64,000 nt of DNA from Cryptomeria japonica (GCF_030272615.1 NC_081405.1:647282920-647346919), one strand, 5' to 3'; counted from the first letter of the stretch, positions 10,711 through 23,045 are shown. Notes: generated by a model from the sequence alone, not told the origin. Made by a program: numbers and translations.

Positions 10711-12545
10711 TAAAATGCATCAAATATTAAAATCAATATAAAATATTCTATACATAAACTTGTAAAAAAAGTAAAATAAGATCAAGATATATAAAGTAAT
10801 TTATATAATAAATAATTAAGTCATAGTTCTGGTAAACATGTTACATTAGTACTTTGTGTTGGAATTGTACTAATATATTGGATGGTAACCTATCTAAGTG
10901 GTCATTTACTAAGTAAACATGTTGAATTAGTACTTCAGTGTTGGATATGAATTAGATGATGAAGTCGGCAATTCGAGAAAACCATGTCATGTTGTGGCTT
11001 AATAGGTCCTATTATGGGCCTATTATGCCATGATGACATAATAGGTGGACTATTATGCAATGTCATGGCATAATAGGACTTATTATGCCGTCATGGCATA
11101 CTAGGTCCTATTATGCCATGGCATGATATAATAGGTCCTATTATGCCATGAAATGGAATAATAGGTCCATAATTGGTCTTATCATACTAAGTAAACATGT
11201 TGAATTAGCACTTCAGTGTTGGAGATGAATTAGATGATGAAGTTGGCAATTCGAGAAAATCATGTCATGTCATGGCTTAATAGGTCCTATTATGGACCTC
11301 ATATGCCATGATGGCATAATAGGTGGACTATTATGCAATGTCATGGCATAATTTAGGAATTATTATGCCGTCATGGCATAATAGGTCATATTATGCCATG
11401 ACATGATATAATAGGACCAACTATAGATCTATTATGCAATGTCATGGCATAACAGGACTTATTATGCCCTCTTGGAATAATAGGTCCTATTATGCCATGA
11501 CTTGATATTATAGGTTCATAATTGGTCCTATCATACTAAGTAAACATGTCGAATTAGCACTTCAGTGTTGGAGATGAATTAGATGATGAAGTTGGCGATT
11601 CAAGAAAATCATGTCATGTCATGGCTTAATAGGTACTATATTATGGAGTGGACTATTATGCGATGCCATGGCATACTAAGACTTATTATGCCGTCATTGC
11701 ATAATAGGTCCTTTTATGCCATGATATGATATAATAGGACCAACTATGGACTTATTATGCAATGTCATGGCATAATAGGACATATTATGCCATCATGGAA
11801 TAATGTGTCCTATTATTTTCATGGCATAATGTGTCCATAATTGGTCCTTTTATACTGTGACATGGCATAATAGGACCATAATAGGACCTTTATGCCATGA
11901 CATAGCATAAACCTAAGCCTAAAATTTGATATCTAAAATTTGAAGAGTAATGTTAATTACTTTTAAGGATATACTAATAGTGGTAATTTTTGTATTGCCT
12001 AATGAGGATTAAGAACAATTTTGGTACATTTGTTCAATTTAAAGAATTGGAATGGTGGCTTGCTAGAAGTGGTTAAATTTTTTCATTTATTGGTTGAAAG
12101 GCCCAATGCCTAAAAAAATAATTCCTAGAAACATTTAAGGGTCCTGTTGTGTCATTTCGTGGCATAATAGGACCTATTATGCCATGATGTCATAATAGGT
12201 CCTATTATTCCATGTCATGGTATGACATGACCAACTATGGACCTATTATGTAATGTCATGGCATAATAGGACATATTATTCCATCATGACATAATAGGTC
12301 CTAGTTGGTCCTATCATACCATGTGACATGGCATAATAGGAACATAATTTTCCATCATGGCATAATATGTCATATTATGCCAGGACATGGCATAATAGGA
12401 CCTACTATATTCTTATTATGCCATGACATGCCTTAATATGACATGATGGAATAATATGTCCTATTATGCAATGACATGCCATAATAGGTCCATAATTGGT
12501 CCTATTATGTCATGTCATGGAATAATAGGAAAATAATTATCAAAT
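10212..12545. repeat. Tandem array of palindromic ATTATGCCATG/CATGGCATAAT units
   Basis: The region repeats short inverted motifs such as TATTATGCCATGACATGGC and GGCATAATAGGTCC dozens of times in both orientations. A longer spacer unit (TTCAGTGTTGGA...GATGAAGTTGGCAATTCGAG) recurs near 10212, 10392, 10931, 11212 and 11560, giving irregular higher-order units of roughly 180-540 bp. Single strands could fold into long imperfect hairpins. No coding capacity is seen. The array resembles a minisatellite, or the subterminal repeats of a DNA transposon, but no terminal motif was found. Confidence 0.85.
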
Positions 12546-12587
12546 CTATAATAATTTGACTATGTCAATGGCTAATTGTTAATGAAT

Positions 12588-12850
12588 ATTTGGTTTAGGT
12601 TTTGGTTTTGATACATCCATTTAGTTTTGGTTTGGTTTGGATTTGGTTTTGATTTCCATTTAGTTTCGGTTTTATTTTGGTTTTCGTTTTGATTTCCATT
12701 TAGTTTCAATTTTGTTTCGATTTGGTTTTGGTTTTCATTTTTATTTCCATTTAGTTTCGGTTTTGTTTCGATTTGGTTTTGGTTTTGGTTTTGATTTCCA
12801 ATTAGTTTCAGTTTTGTTTCAATTTGGTTTTGGTTTTGATGTTTCTGAGA
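12588..12850. repeat. TTTGGTTTTGATTTCCATTTAG minisatellite
   Basis: Imperfect units of roughly 60-70 bp made of GGTTTTGGTTTTGATTTCC and ATTTAGTTTCGGTTTTG are repeated about four times. Strong T/G bias on this strand. No gene. Confidence 0.8.
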
Positions 12851-13117
12851 TATCTTGTATCTTGTAAATTTAAAATTTTGTTTTGTTAACTATCTAGATT
12901 TGGTTTTGATTTGTAAATTTGTTGATTAGGGTTTAGGGTTAACTGTCAAAGAATATTTCAGACCAAAATTAAGAATTTACAAATGTAAAAACAAATTTAT
13001 TTATAGGCTACTTTAAAAAAAAACTAAAATAATACCAATAAAATTTAAATAATACTAAAAAAAATAGGAAAAATATACAAGAAAATTATAAAATGTGAAA
13101 ATGGATGATTGAATGTG

Positions 13118-13335
13118 TACCTGGGATAGTGGTGGAGGCTTGAAATGGAGTCCACAGCATGGGCCCCCATTTTGTTTGAAAGCGGGCCCCCGTTTATTTT
13201 TGCCTTGGGCCCCCATTACCTTTTGGCTTGGGGGTCCGAAGCATAAAGAAGCCCCCATTTTTAAGAGACCATTTTCCAATGCGTGGACTTCCACGAATTT
13301 GTTACTCATTACCTTGCACTTGCCCCAAAGTATAA
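13118..13335. repeat. Dispersed GGGCCCCCATT repeat, fragment related to the TIR element at 49755-50971
   Basis: The order GGGCCCCCAT, GGCTTGGGGGTCCGAAGC, CCATTTTCCAA, GCGTGGACTTCCAC, ATTACCTTGCACTTGCCCC matches 50640-50971 closely. Only this end is recognised. Its last bases resemble the right terminus of that element, but no clear TA duplication follows. Confidence 0.7.
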
Positions 13336-13369
13336 TGATATCTAGTCGTTATTAGGATAACGACCATGG

Positions 13370-13821
13370 GCAGCTAAGAAGCATGGGTAAATCAACGATG
13401 CAACCCGTGGATCAATACATCTCGTGACTCCATATCCTCTCACCTTACTCTTCTCATGATACTATGAAAAACATCTCTCCTTGATGGTCTCCTTTGAGAC
13501 CACCCTCACCACATCAGAAAAATAATCACGACCCCTCACTTCACTCCTCAATTGTTTATAAATATCAGCTATAACCTCTGGTTAAAATGAGGTGTGACTA
13601 ACTAGGCAGTCCCTCAATGTCGGAAAACTATCAAAAATGGATTCATATGTACTCTTGTACATGCCATTAGTCTGTGGGTCATCTAATATGACCTTTAACC
13701 TCTGTAACTCACGGTCACTATAGTGAAAAATGGTAGCAATATCAGGAAATAGGGGATCCTGGTGTGGAGGATCTATATCATCATGTGGCTCTTGATCAGG
13801 ATCCTCTACAGGGAGATCATT
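13370..13821 (-). pseudogene. Unrecognised coding-like segment
   Basis: On the minus strand one frame reads about 120 residues starting in an acidic stretch (EDPDQEPHDDIDPPHQDP), continuing with FHYSDRELQRLKVILDDP and, after one stop, IADIYKQLRSEVRGRDYF. The alternation of hydrophobic and charged residues looks like real protein, with few breaks over about 350 bases. No family is recognised. It shares strand and region with 9018-9952 and 16200-16279, so it could be another exon of the same decayed gene; this is inference. Confidence 0.35.
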
Positions 13822-14410
13822 TTCATGATAGAGAGAGCTAACATTAATTTCACAGAGAGAGAGAGAGCATTAAAGATATATACATACAATTACTAAATTA
13901 AAACATATATAAATTTCTCTATATAGATCGCATACATACATTTTAAATTATTAAAAAATTAATGAGAGAGAGAGATGGAGATCATTTTCATGATAGAGAG
14001 AGAGAGATAACATTAATTTCAGAGAGAGAGAGAGAGATCATTAAAGATATATACATCATGTACTAAATTAAAACATATATAAATTTATCTAAATAGATCA
14101 CATACATATATTTTAAATTATTAAAACATTAATGAGAGAGAGGGAGATCATTTAAATCATGACATCTAGAGAGAGATCTAACATTAATTTCAAAGAGAGA
14201 GAGAGATCATTAAAGATATATACATATAGTTAATAAATTAAAACATATATAAATTTATCTATAAAGATTGCATAAAAAAATTTAAAATTATTAAAACATT
14301 AATTCAAGAGAGAGAGGGAGATAATTTTCATGACAGAGAGAGAGATAACATTAATTTCATAGAGAGAGAGAGAGAGAGATCATTAAAGATATATACATCA
14401 AGTATTAAAT
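13822..14410. repeat. ~170-bp tandem repeat with (GA)n core, about 3.5 copies
   Basis: CATTAATTT within the unit occurs at about 13842, 14011, 14182 and 14349, a spacing of 167-171 bp. Each unit holds a GAGAGAGA run, ATCATTAAAGATATATACAT, ATTAAAACATATATAAATTT and TTTTAAATTATTAAAA. Confidence 0.85.
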
Positions 14411-14464
14411 TAAAATATATTTTTTAGAAATTAAAACACATGCCAACTGAGCAAATTAAGGGAA

Positions 14465-15700
14465 GAAAGATTTTATAATGAGTCATATGTGGTTCTAAGG
14501 GGTCACACATGTGTTAGAACACATGCATGACCCCTTTGGGCCACATATTCTTGACCCTTTAGGACACTAATGTATGTGATCTTAAGGGACCGATATGTGG
14601 TACACACTAGGATTTTATAAGGGGTCATATGTAGTTCTAAGGGGTCACATATGTGTTAGAACACACACGTGACCTCTTAGGACCACATATGACCCCTTAG
14701 GACACTATGTGATCCTAAGAGGAACATCGTATGTACACTAGGATGTTATAAGAGGTCATATGTGGTCCTAAGTGTGGCCCCTTAGGACACATATTCTTGA
14801 CCCCTTATGATACTTTAATATATGTGATCTCAAGGGACCATATGTCATACACAGTAGGATGTTATAAGGATTCATATGTGGTCCTAAGGGGTCACACATG
14901 TGTTAGAACAAATGTGTGACCCCTTAGGACCACATATTCCACCCCTTTTGATATTGTACATGTGATCTTAAGGGACTGCATGTCATAGACACTAGGATGT
15001 TATAAGGGGTCATATGTGGTCCTAAGGGGTCACACATGTACAATGTTAGAACACACATGTATGACCCCTTATGACCACATATGACCCCTTCTAGGACACT
15101 ATGCAATCCTAAGGGGTACATGCATACAATAGGATGTTATAAGGGGTCATATGTGGTCCTAATGGGTCACACATGTGTTAACACATGTGTGACCCCTTAG
15201 GACACTATGTGAATGGACTAAGGGGTATGTCGTTCAAACTAGGATTTAATAAGGGGTCATATGCAGTTCTAATGGGTCACGCATGTGTTAGAACACATGC
15301 GTGACCCCTTAGGACCACATATGACCCCTTAGGACACTATGTGATCCTAAGGGGTATGTGGTACACACTAGGATGTTATAAAGGGTCATATGTGGTCCTA
15401 AGGGGTCACGCATTTGTTAACACATGCGTGACCCCGTAGGACCATATATGACCCCTTAGGACACTATGTGATGGACTAAGGGGTATGTCGTACACACTAG
15501 AATTTAATAAGGGGTCATATGCGGTCCTAAGGGGTCACACATGTGTTAGAAGACATGTGTGACCCCTTAGGACTACATATGACCCCTTCGGGTCCACTAT
15601 GTGATCCTCTATGGTCCTAAGGGGACATATAGTGGCATCAAGGGAATATGTCGTCTTAAGGGGTCATGTTGTGTGTGTAATAGGATGTGAAAAGGGGTCA
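14465..15700. repeat. Tandem array of palindromic GGGGTCA/TGACCCC units (about nine, 110-140 bp)
   Basis: Each unit carries TAGGATGTTATAAGGGGTCA, TATGTGGTCCTAAGGGGTCA, an inner palindrome ACACATGTGTTAGAACACAT and the mirrored TGACCCCTTAGGACCACATA. Unit starts (TAGGATGTTATAA or variants) lie near 14609, 14731, 14851, 14993, 15130, 15240, 15370 and 15500. Each unit can fold on itself. No coding capacity or transposon termini are seen. Confidence 0.85.
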
Positions 15701-16190
15701 TAGAGGTTTTATTTTGTCTAATTTGTGTAAGTTTGTTATCTAAGTTTTATAATGTTTTTTTTTTTAAATTTAAATTTATTATTTAATTTTTTGAACGTTT
15801 TAATTTATTATATTTAGTTTTGTAATATTTTTCTAGTTTTTAATTTTGCTAATGTTTTTCTTAACGTTTTTCTAAGTTTTAATTTACTACCTTAGTTTTC
15901 TAAGTTTTTCATAACATTTTTTTTAAAAGTTGAAAAAAAATACACATGCAGTTATTTAATTTTAAAAACAAATTGATGTTAGATCAAAACATTAAATTAA
16001 GTTTTCTAACATTTTTCTAAGTTTCTATTTTGCTAATGTTTTTCTAAAAATTTCAAACATTTTTCTAAAATGCTGAAAAACAATAAATATACAATTATTT
16101 ATTTAAAAAAATAAATTAACAAACAAATTATTTATTAAATTTAAAATAAATTTAATAAAAAAAAAACATATTAAACAAAAAAAAGGTTAT
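15701..16190. other. A/T-rich low-complexity spacer
   Basis: Mostly T-rich, then A-rich runs with TTTTCTAAGTTTTAATTT-like repeats. No gene, LTR end or structured repeat is recognised. Confidence 0.6.
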
Positions 16191-16199
16191 TTTGTGCAC

Positions 16200-16279
16200 C
16201 TGAAGTAATCTAGGTCGAAAGCTGAAAGGTGAGAAGCACTAGTTGTTGGTGACAGTGCATGGGGATGTGGTGCTGGCAT
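16200..16279 (-). pseudogene. Possible first exon of an unrecognised minus-strand gene
   Basis: ATG at 16279 opens 26 codons (MPAPHPHALSPTTSASHLSA onward) that end at a plausible donor, AG|GTGCAC, at 16200/16199. The block is GC-richer than the surrounding AT-rich DNA. It may join the coding-like segments at 13370-13821 and 9018-9952. Evidence is weak: one ATG, open frame and donor only. Confidence 0.25.
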
Positions 16280-16631
16280 CGGGTTCGCTCTAACCTACCC
16301 CCCCCCCTCGACATAGAAAACTCCAAACTTGAAAATGATAGTTAAACTATCATTTTCGATTTTTATAGAAATTTAAAAAAAAAATAAAAATGGGTTTGAT
16401 CGAACCCATTAAAAATAAATATTTTAATGGGTTTGATCAAACCCCAAACCCACTTGGGGTTCAATTGAACCCATGTCTGATGGCGGATTCGATTGAACCC
16501 TATGGGAGGTTTGATCGAACACCCCTAGTTCATTTAGACCCCCCCAAATATTTTTTCCCTGCCTCCGCCAAATTTCTTCGTTGGCAAAAGTGGGAACCAT
16601 TATTGTGGGAAAGCCTAGCTTCTATCATTGA
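16280..16631. other. Spacer with C-run, hairpin and repeated 'GTTTGATCGAACCC' phrase
   Basis: A C-run lies at about 16299-16308. AAAATGATAGT and ACTATCATTTT, separated by TAA at about 16335-16359, form a hairpin. 16388-16530 repeats GGGTTTGATCGAACCC-like palindromic phrases. No gene is supported. Confidence 0.55.
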
Positions 16632-17250
16632 CTAAACATCAAACCCTAACTTTTCCTTCAGCCACATGATCAAATTCTCACTCTTGATCCATGAAATCAT
16701 ACAACTTACATCTCCTTATAAAGAACTCTATTAGGTCGGTTAAGAACCTTGGAACATTTCCATAGATTCATTGAATCTAGTCACCTTTTACATTTTCCCA
16801 CTCATTACACTTTTCTCATGTCGAGCAAACAATTCATAACTTAAAAACACAACATAAGTCTACCAGTTACTGATCAAAGTAACTCTGCTTTATCGGTTCT
16901 CTATTCTTCGTGACTATAACTGTTCTTGAGATCATAACTCACTCAATACACTAAGCTAATACGGTTTGGAACATAAGTGCATGTTATTGTCTCCAAAACT
17001 CTTGTAAAACTGCAACATCTAACTCTTCTCCAATCATCTGTACCGGTCACTTCATCATCACTATTTTCATGTTTACCATTTGACAACAACTTAGCAATTT
17101 TGTTGTCTAACTGATTCCACTACTGGTTAGGCTATATTGGTTGGTCTAGATGACCTAGATGACTAAACAAAACATGGTTGTCATCAATGACAACACAAAT
17201 AAAGTCATCATACAACCTATTACAATTATATCATCATCATCAAGCCAACA
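16632..17250 (-). mobile_element. 3' LTR of element A, truncated
   Basis: It begins on the minus strand at 17250 (TGTTGGCTTGATG) directly after the polypurine tract. It aligns with 39034-39657. The similarity stops at 16632 within AAACATCAAACCCTAAC, so about half the LTR (its 3' part) has been lost or replaced. Confidence 0.8.
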
Positions 17251-17268
17251 ATCTCCCCCTTTGGCACT
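17251..17268 (-). promoter_or_regulatory. Polypurine tract of element A
   Basis: On the minus strand it reads GCCAAAGGGGGAGAT immediately before TGTTGGC, nearly identical to the tracts at about 2211-2223 and 36050-36062. Confidence 0.8.
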
Positions 17269-17500
17269 GATGGCAACACTTAGGAAAATTTTTGTCAGTG
17301 TCACATTACAACAATCATGACTTACTCAACTCAAATACAAAACTCTCCCTTAGAAATTACATGCTATTAGAAATTTTTGACTGAACTTATACTACTCCCC
17401 CTTTGACAGCAATGATAAAGGTAAGCAAATACATTTGAAACAAATGAATACAATACATCAAAATTTGTATTACCAAATGTTAGAGTTCTAAAGTTTACAA

Positions 17501-20500
17501 TTACATTTTGAGAAAAATATCAGGAAAATTACTCTTCAAAACTTTCAAATCATTCTCCCATGTCTCTAAAAGAGAAGATGTAATCGCAATGTGTATTCAG
17601 ATCTGGTATGCAAGCTCTTCCATAGCATCAAGTGTACTCATTTCTGGTGTAGTCAAAATTGCCTTTGTTTCTTTGTATCCTCTCTGCAAGATATCTAATT
17701 TGGGGACTAGGTGAGTCTGTAACTCCTACAATGATGTAGTCCTCTTAACCTATTCTGCCTCATATTCCTTAAGCTTATGATGTACTACTATAATATATCT
17801 ACCAAAAATTGTTGTTGAATCATTTAATGGGTCAAATGATTCACTTAAACTCTTTAGCTCCTGCTGAGCTTTCTTTCTTCTCTTGTCAAGATCATCAAAG
17901 AAAAATGAAAAATTGTAAATAGTAGACAAAATTTTACCTCCACTCTTCAATGCTTCTTTGATATGGTCTATATTTATAGTCAGACCTTCTCTATCTTTGT
18001 CAATTGCCTTGACCAATGTCTTAATTATTTTCTTTTCATATTCTTTCTCTACATTGTGTAGAGAATCATCTCCAAGACTCTTAATTTGCTCCCCATCTGA
18101 TGTGACCAAGTGGTCTAGTTTTTAAATGGGAGTTGAGAGACTATCAATATCAGTCTTTGGTAACAGTCTGGAAAATATATCAACTGCAGTCTGTATGGTT
18201 TGAGCTTCTCTCCTTTGATCTTTTATCTTCTTCTTCTTGGCCTTGGATTGCATTGTAGATGAAATATCCATCTATTCTATTGGACCCAACATATCCATAT
18301 TTATTGGTCTATGGATAGCCATTGTATCATCATCCTCATCCTCATTAATGATTTTCTTTGAAGCGACCAGTGGATCACTTTCTGCTCATGTGCTTCTTCT
18401 TTCTACTTTTCTTCTTCCTTCACTGGTGACTTTGTTGTTTGCTCAACATATATTTATACATTCTCATGTGTGTCTTTCTGCATTTCCTCATCTTTCTTTA
18501 GAGGCCCTGTGGTTTGCACATCATCAATTTGTGCATTCTCTTGTGTCTCTGTCTCCTCTTCATCTTTACTAGTTGGAATAACTTCTGGTGTAACTGCTTC
18601 TTCTACTATGACAGTAGGAACAGATTTAGTACCATCTTTTGGTTCTATCTCTATATGATCAATTTCAAACACATCTAGTAGTTCACCTTCAATTATCGGT
18701 GCTTCAAGAATATCTTCTTCCTCAGAAGATTCTATCATCTCTAGTTCCTCTTCTTTTTCAAGTCCTAATTTTTTTTTCAAAACCTCCTCAATCTCAGCTT
18801 GCACAGACTGGGACTCACCAATAAGAAAACTAGTTAACCTCTTTTTGTTTCTAAATAATGGTTTTAATTTTGAAATAATTTCCTACACTTCCTCCGTAGA
18901 TGTCTCTGGTTGCAAATACACAAGAACATACTCTATCATTTATTTATCCTTCTTAATTGCAGTCTGTCATCTATCTTCCAATTTTCTATACAAAGAGTCA
19001 AGTATTTGTCATTTTAACTTAATCAATGCTTTTCTATAATGATTCATAAGCCAAACAACTGAATCCTCAATTTGTTTTTGCTCTTCCTCACCAAAATTTT
19101 TATAGTGCTTATGTACACCAACCAATACACCATACTTCTTTATATTCATCAACAAGCTCTCAGAGAGAAGTAGGTTTAGTTACCCGTGCTTTAGTGATTT
19201 AATAGTGGGTGAACCAACCACTTTAGACTTCTTTCCACTTTCTCTCAATTCTTTCTTTTTGCCTTCTGATTCAGTTTCCTCTGCTTCTTCCTCAACTACA
19301 ACCTTAAAAACTCTTTGTTCTTGTTCTTTCTTTCTTTTTCCTGCAGCTTTAGGGACTTTAGATTCTCGAGGATCACCTTGTTTTTCCTTTCTTCTGATTT
19401 CTATCTTTGGAGGAAGAGGAGACTTCTCCTTCTTGACATTTACACTCCTAGTTTGTCTACTGGTGGAGACACTAGAGGTTCCTGCCTTATTTTCTTCAAA
19501 TTTGGTTCTTTCTTCATCAATCATCTCCTTTGTGAAGCCTTGTGCAAGAGTAAATTCTTCAACCTCTTTTCTGACCTTTTTGGCTATTACCGGTGTGGGA
19601 AATTTAGCATGTACCTATAATGATTTCTCCTTAAATGTGCGAAACCTAGGTACATTAGGATATATCGGTTTAGATAGAAGGTGATCAACATAGATAGTCA
19701 ATATATCAGTTTCTACCTCATACCCCATAGGAATGACCCATGAAGTTCTTGGGTCTGTAGCCTCCATCTGACAAGTATCTGTATCAACCATAAAAAAAAT
19801 GGAGTCTTCAAATACCTTTTTACAACATGCCCCAGTATTCTTTCTCTGTCATGCATTCTCTTCTGGAAATCTTTGAAGTGTCCCCAAATAGTCTTTGTGA
19901 ATTCATTTCCAAGAATTTTAATGTTGTTCTTAATTTGAAACATTGCCAGTGTATCCATAGACCATTGGATATCACCTATGCCAGGAAAGAAATATTTGAA
20001 ATAGAAAAACAATCTAATAATCAACTGACCAAATTTGAACTTTTGTCGCTTGTCCTTCTTGATTGACTCAAGATTCAACATCAGTTGTGCTCTCAAGGAT
20101 TCTACTAGGTCATAATCAACATTCTCTTTCAACATTTGATAAGCTGTGTGGATAGGAGCTCTAGGAATGCTATTCATCCAACTCGAATGGTATGCTCTGT
20201 AGCCGATGACCATGGATGCAAACTTTACTTCTGGATCTTCAATATCATTTATTGTCATAGCATGAGCATCCCACTTCAACTTTGTCAGTCGGATAACCTC
20301 ATCCTTCGGGATTGATCTCAAAATAGGGACTTCACCGTTGGCCCATAAGCCAGTGACAACATGGATAGCCTCCTTTGTGATCTTGTGTGGTCTATCCAAC
20401 CACATAAACTGATCATGAATCCTATTCAGAACATATCTCACATGCTCTTTTTCAAAATCATCTATAAAGGTTAATGCATGGTGAAAACCCTTATCGGTTA

Positions 20501-20675
20501 CCCTTCTCAATTCATCCTTCACCACTCCTTGTTTATCACACAGTAATAGGTATTGATCAAAGATGGTAAATGTTCCTAAATCTTCTAGTTTGTAATGAAT
20601 GTATCATCTAATGTCTTCAACATGCAAAACTTCGTAGGGTACACTAGATAGGGCTCCAGCTGGATCTGTCTCCAT
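17501..20675 (-). pseudogene. Accessory ORF of element A: globular domain, charged linker, coiled coil
   Basis: ATG at 20675 (METDPAGALSSVPYEVLHVE), stop TAA at 17503-17501; about 1050 codons with several stops and shifts. The N-terminal region (about 20675-19810) reads well, with WLDRPHKITKEAIHVVTGL, then AYQMLKENVDYDLVESLRAQ, then a hydrophobic stretch FGQLIIRLFFYFKYFF. This layout resembles the plant transposon-associated domain in Pfam 'putative plant transposon protein' families, but I cannot run a profile. Next come a basic/acidic K/E/S-rich linker (about 19560-18460) and a helical C-terminus (18110-17501) homologous to the ORF at 1-1879. One early stop (TGA in the VEDIR-YIHY context) stands where TGG is likely. 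Role unknown; it is not pol. Confidence 0.7.
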
Positions 20676-21189
20676 GGACTTATGAGGATGTCTTTTAAAC
20701 TCTGGTCAAGGTATTTTAGTAATATCAACAATGTGTGGTGTATTCACAGAGAAATACCTTTAGACTTCTTTGCAGCTAGGGTTTTCGGTCTGAATGCACT
20801 ACCACCGATTCAATTTTCCACAAATCTTCACAATCTGCTATTAACTTTGCCAAAGTAGAAATCAAATGCTCTTTTATGTTTCTGTTTCTCTCCAAATGTG
20901 CTCTCAAAAATGCTAAGTGAGAAATGAAACTGTAAAACACCTTTTATTTCCCTTTTACCAATTGCATTTAATGCTAAACCAGTTGAACATACCCTAATCA
21001 CCATTCAACCCCAAAAATTGCTACCGGTTCACATATCTCATCCAATTTACCAATTTGAGATATAACCAATTCAAAATCACTTCATAACATAATATAGCAT
21101 TAAAATATACAGATTTGACTTACTGCACACCATATAGGGCATCTGGAAATGGATCTGACAATATGCTCCCCCTAAGCTTCATACATATC

Positions 21190-22488
21190 TTAGTTATCCG
21201 GTGAGGGATTCTCCATAGCAAGTGAAGAATTGGAGTCCTCTGATGGTTTCTCCTCACTTTTCTTTCTCCATATCTTATTCATCTCACTTTTGGTTTCTTC
21301 CACATCTACCTTCTTCTTTCCTTTTTGATCAATAGATTGATTAACCCGTTGGTTCATTCTAGCTCTACAAAACCTTGCAATATGTCTCAATTTGTGACAG
21401 TGGAAACATGCCATTCCAGATGCTCTTTGGGGTCCATTATTGCCTCTATTAGTTCTTCTCCTGCAATTCATAGCTACATGACCATATTTGGGACAGATTG
21501 AAAATGTCACATTCCATCTATTCTCCATTTCATATGGACAAGACTGGTTCACATAAGGTCTCTACCAAGTAGGGTTCCTCTAGCTATTGTAAGATCTCTA
21601 TCATTCACCATTAGACCTCTGATTCATGTAATATCTTTGATTGTTCACTCTTGACCTGCACTTAACAACTCTATGCCCATACTTGTTGTAATTGAAGCAA
21701 TATCCATCAAAAGTACTAGGCTTATATCCTTCATATCCATTAGGTCTATATCCATCAAAAGTACGGGATCTACTTCTACAAACATTTGTAGTATGACCTA
21801 CCTTATGACAGTTAAAACATACTAGTTTGTAGGTTCACTTACCGGTGATCTTATTGGCCTTTGGTGCAGATTTGGTTTCATGCATGGTGTTCTTGGTACT
21901 GGATGGCTCTCCTTGTTTAAAGGTTGTGTATCCCAAGCCACGTGTATCCCCGTTCTGCCTTTGTGTCTGAATTTGCTCATCAAGCATAGAAGTGCTCTTG
22001 TTAAATTTAGCTAATAACTCATTTGCATCAGCCAAATCCCTGGTAAGCTCCTCATTCTTCTTTGTGAGACTTTCTCTGAGAGACATAGCCATGTCTAGAT
22101 CAGCTTGTATTTCCTCCTTTTCCTCTTTAAGATGTACATGCAAGGTACCAATCTCTCGGTTCAGCTTAATGATCTCATGCTCCTGATCTCTTATTTTGTC
22201 TTCATCTATCCTCGAGACTTCCAACTCTTGACTCATCCTAATGGTAAGGGCTTTCAACTCTCTCCTCAGATTTAACTTTTTAGCATTCAACTTTTCCATC
22301 TCATTAGACAAGGCATCAATGTTTTCTTCCTCAGATGAATTATTTTCAGTGAGTTCCAACAACTTCTCAACCAACTCTTTTCTCTTAGCCAATGAAGCTT
22401 TGTACTTGACCTTTAGTTCACCAATGGCTTCTTCAGATTGTGCAAGCCTATGTGAAAGCTCTCTGGAACTCATTGAACCTTCCCTCAT
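21190..22488 (-). pseudogene. Gag-like ORF of element A: coiled coil plus four CCHC-type zinc knuckles
   Basis: From ATG 22488 one frame runs to TAA 21192-21190, about 433 codons, interrupted only by nonsense codons (first TGA just before 21835, then four more between about 21610 and 21550) and no frameshift. Residues about 1-215 are a long heptad-rich coiled coil (for example ELTRDLADANELLAKF). Then follow four knuckles: CFNCHKVGHTTNVC and CFHCHKLRHIARFC are canonical CX2CX4HX4C, while FNYNKYGHRVVKC and SICPKYGHVAMNC have each lost a Cys. The knuckles suggest RNA packaging. The coiled coil replaces the usual copia capsid fold, which I do not see. It starts close to the primer site, as a gag would. 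Confidence 0.75.
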
Positions 22489-22536
22489 GTTAGCCTTAGA
22501 GATCCCTCCCAAGCAGTTAAGCCTTAAGGGAATTAG

Positions 22537-22548
22537 GCTCTGATACCA
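22537..22548 (-). promoter_or_regulatory. Primer-binding site (initiator tRNA-Met) of element A
   Basis: The minus strand reads TGGTATCAGAGC two bases after the LTR terminus TTTATCA, the standard copia primer site complementary to the 3' end of tRNA-iMet. Confidence 0.85.
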
Positions 22549-22550
22549 AT

Positions 22551-22670
22551 TGATAAACTTATAAGGCACTGAGAAGGGGGGTGAATCAGTGCAAGAAAAA
22601 ACTTAATAAATCTAATAAAAAATTTCACCAAATTGAATATCAATAAGCATGCAAGAAATAATACCACATA
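22551..22670 (-). mobile_element. 5' LTR of element A, 3' segment (split by element B)
   Basis: On the plus strand it begins TGATAAACTTATAAGGCACT and has the G-run/GGTGAATCAGTGC block typical of LTR 3' ends here. It breaks at the TA duplication 22669-22670 and resumes at 38583. Confidence 0.8.
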
Positions 22671-22987
22671 AGGGTAAGTGCACCAAGATGGTGAATATAG
22701 AAGTGGCCACATGAAAAAAAAAATGAAAATTTTCATATCCCGTGCATGTTTTGGAAATTCAAAAACGTGCTAGGCCAAAAACAATTAAAAAAAAAAAAAG
22801 TTCCTCTGGGTTTTGAGGAACATTATATTTTATAATAAAAAATCAAAAGTTCCTCAAAACCCGTACGGGTTGTGAGGAACATTATATTTTTTAGAAACCT
22901 GCGAGTTATGCAGAACTAGAATTTTTGGCCTTAGTTCTGCATAACCTGTACAGGTTATGTATAACTAGGAGCCAAATAGGATGGGGG

Positions 22988-23045
<58 letters not shown>

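Noticed and set aside
10212-15700. Palindromic arrays as CRISPR-like arrays
   Set aside because: Units are irregular, overlap in both orientations, lack unique spacers of constant length, and the context is a plant nuclear genome.
18237-19684. Plus-strand ORFs in the Ser/Leu-rich region
   Set aside because: They are shadows of the charged linker of the minus-strand accessory ORF of element A.
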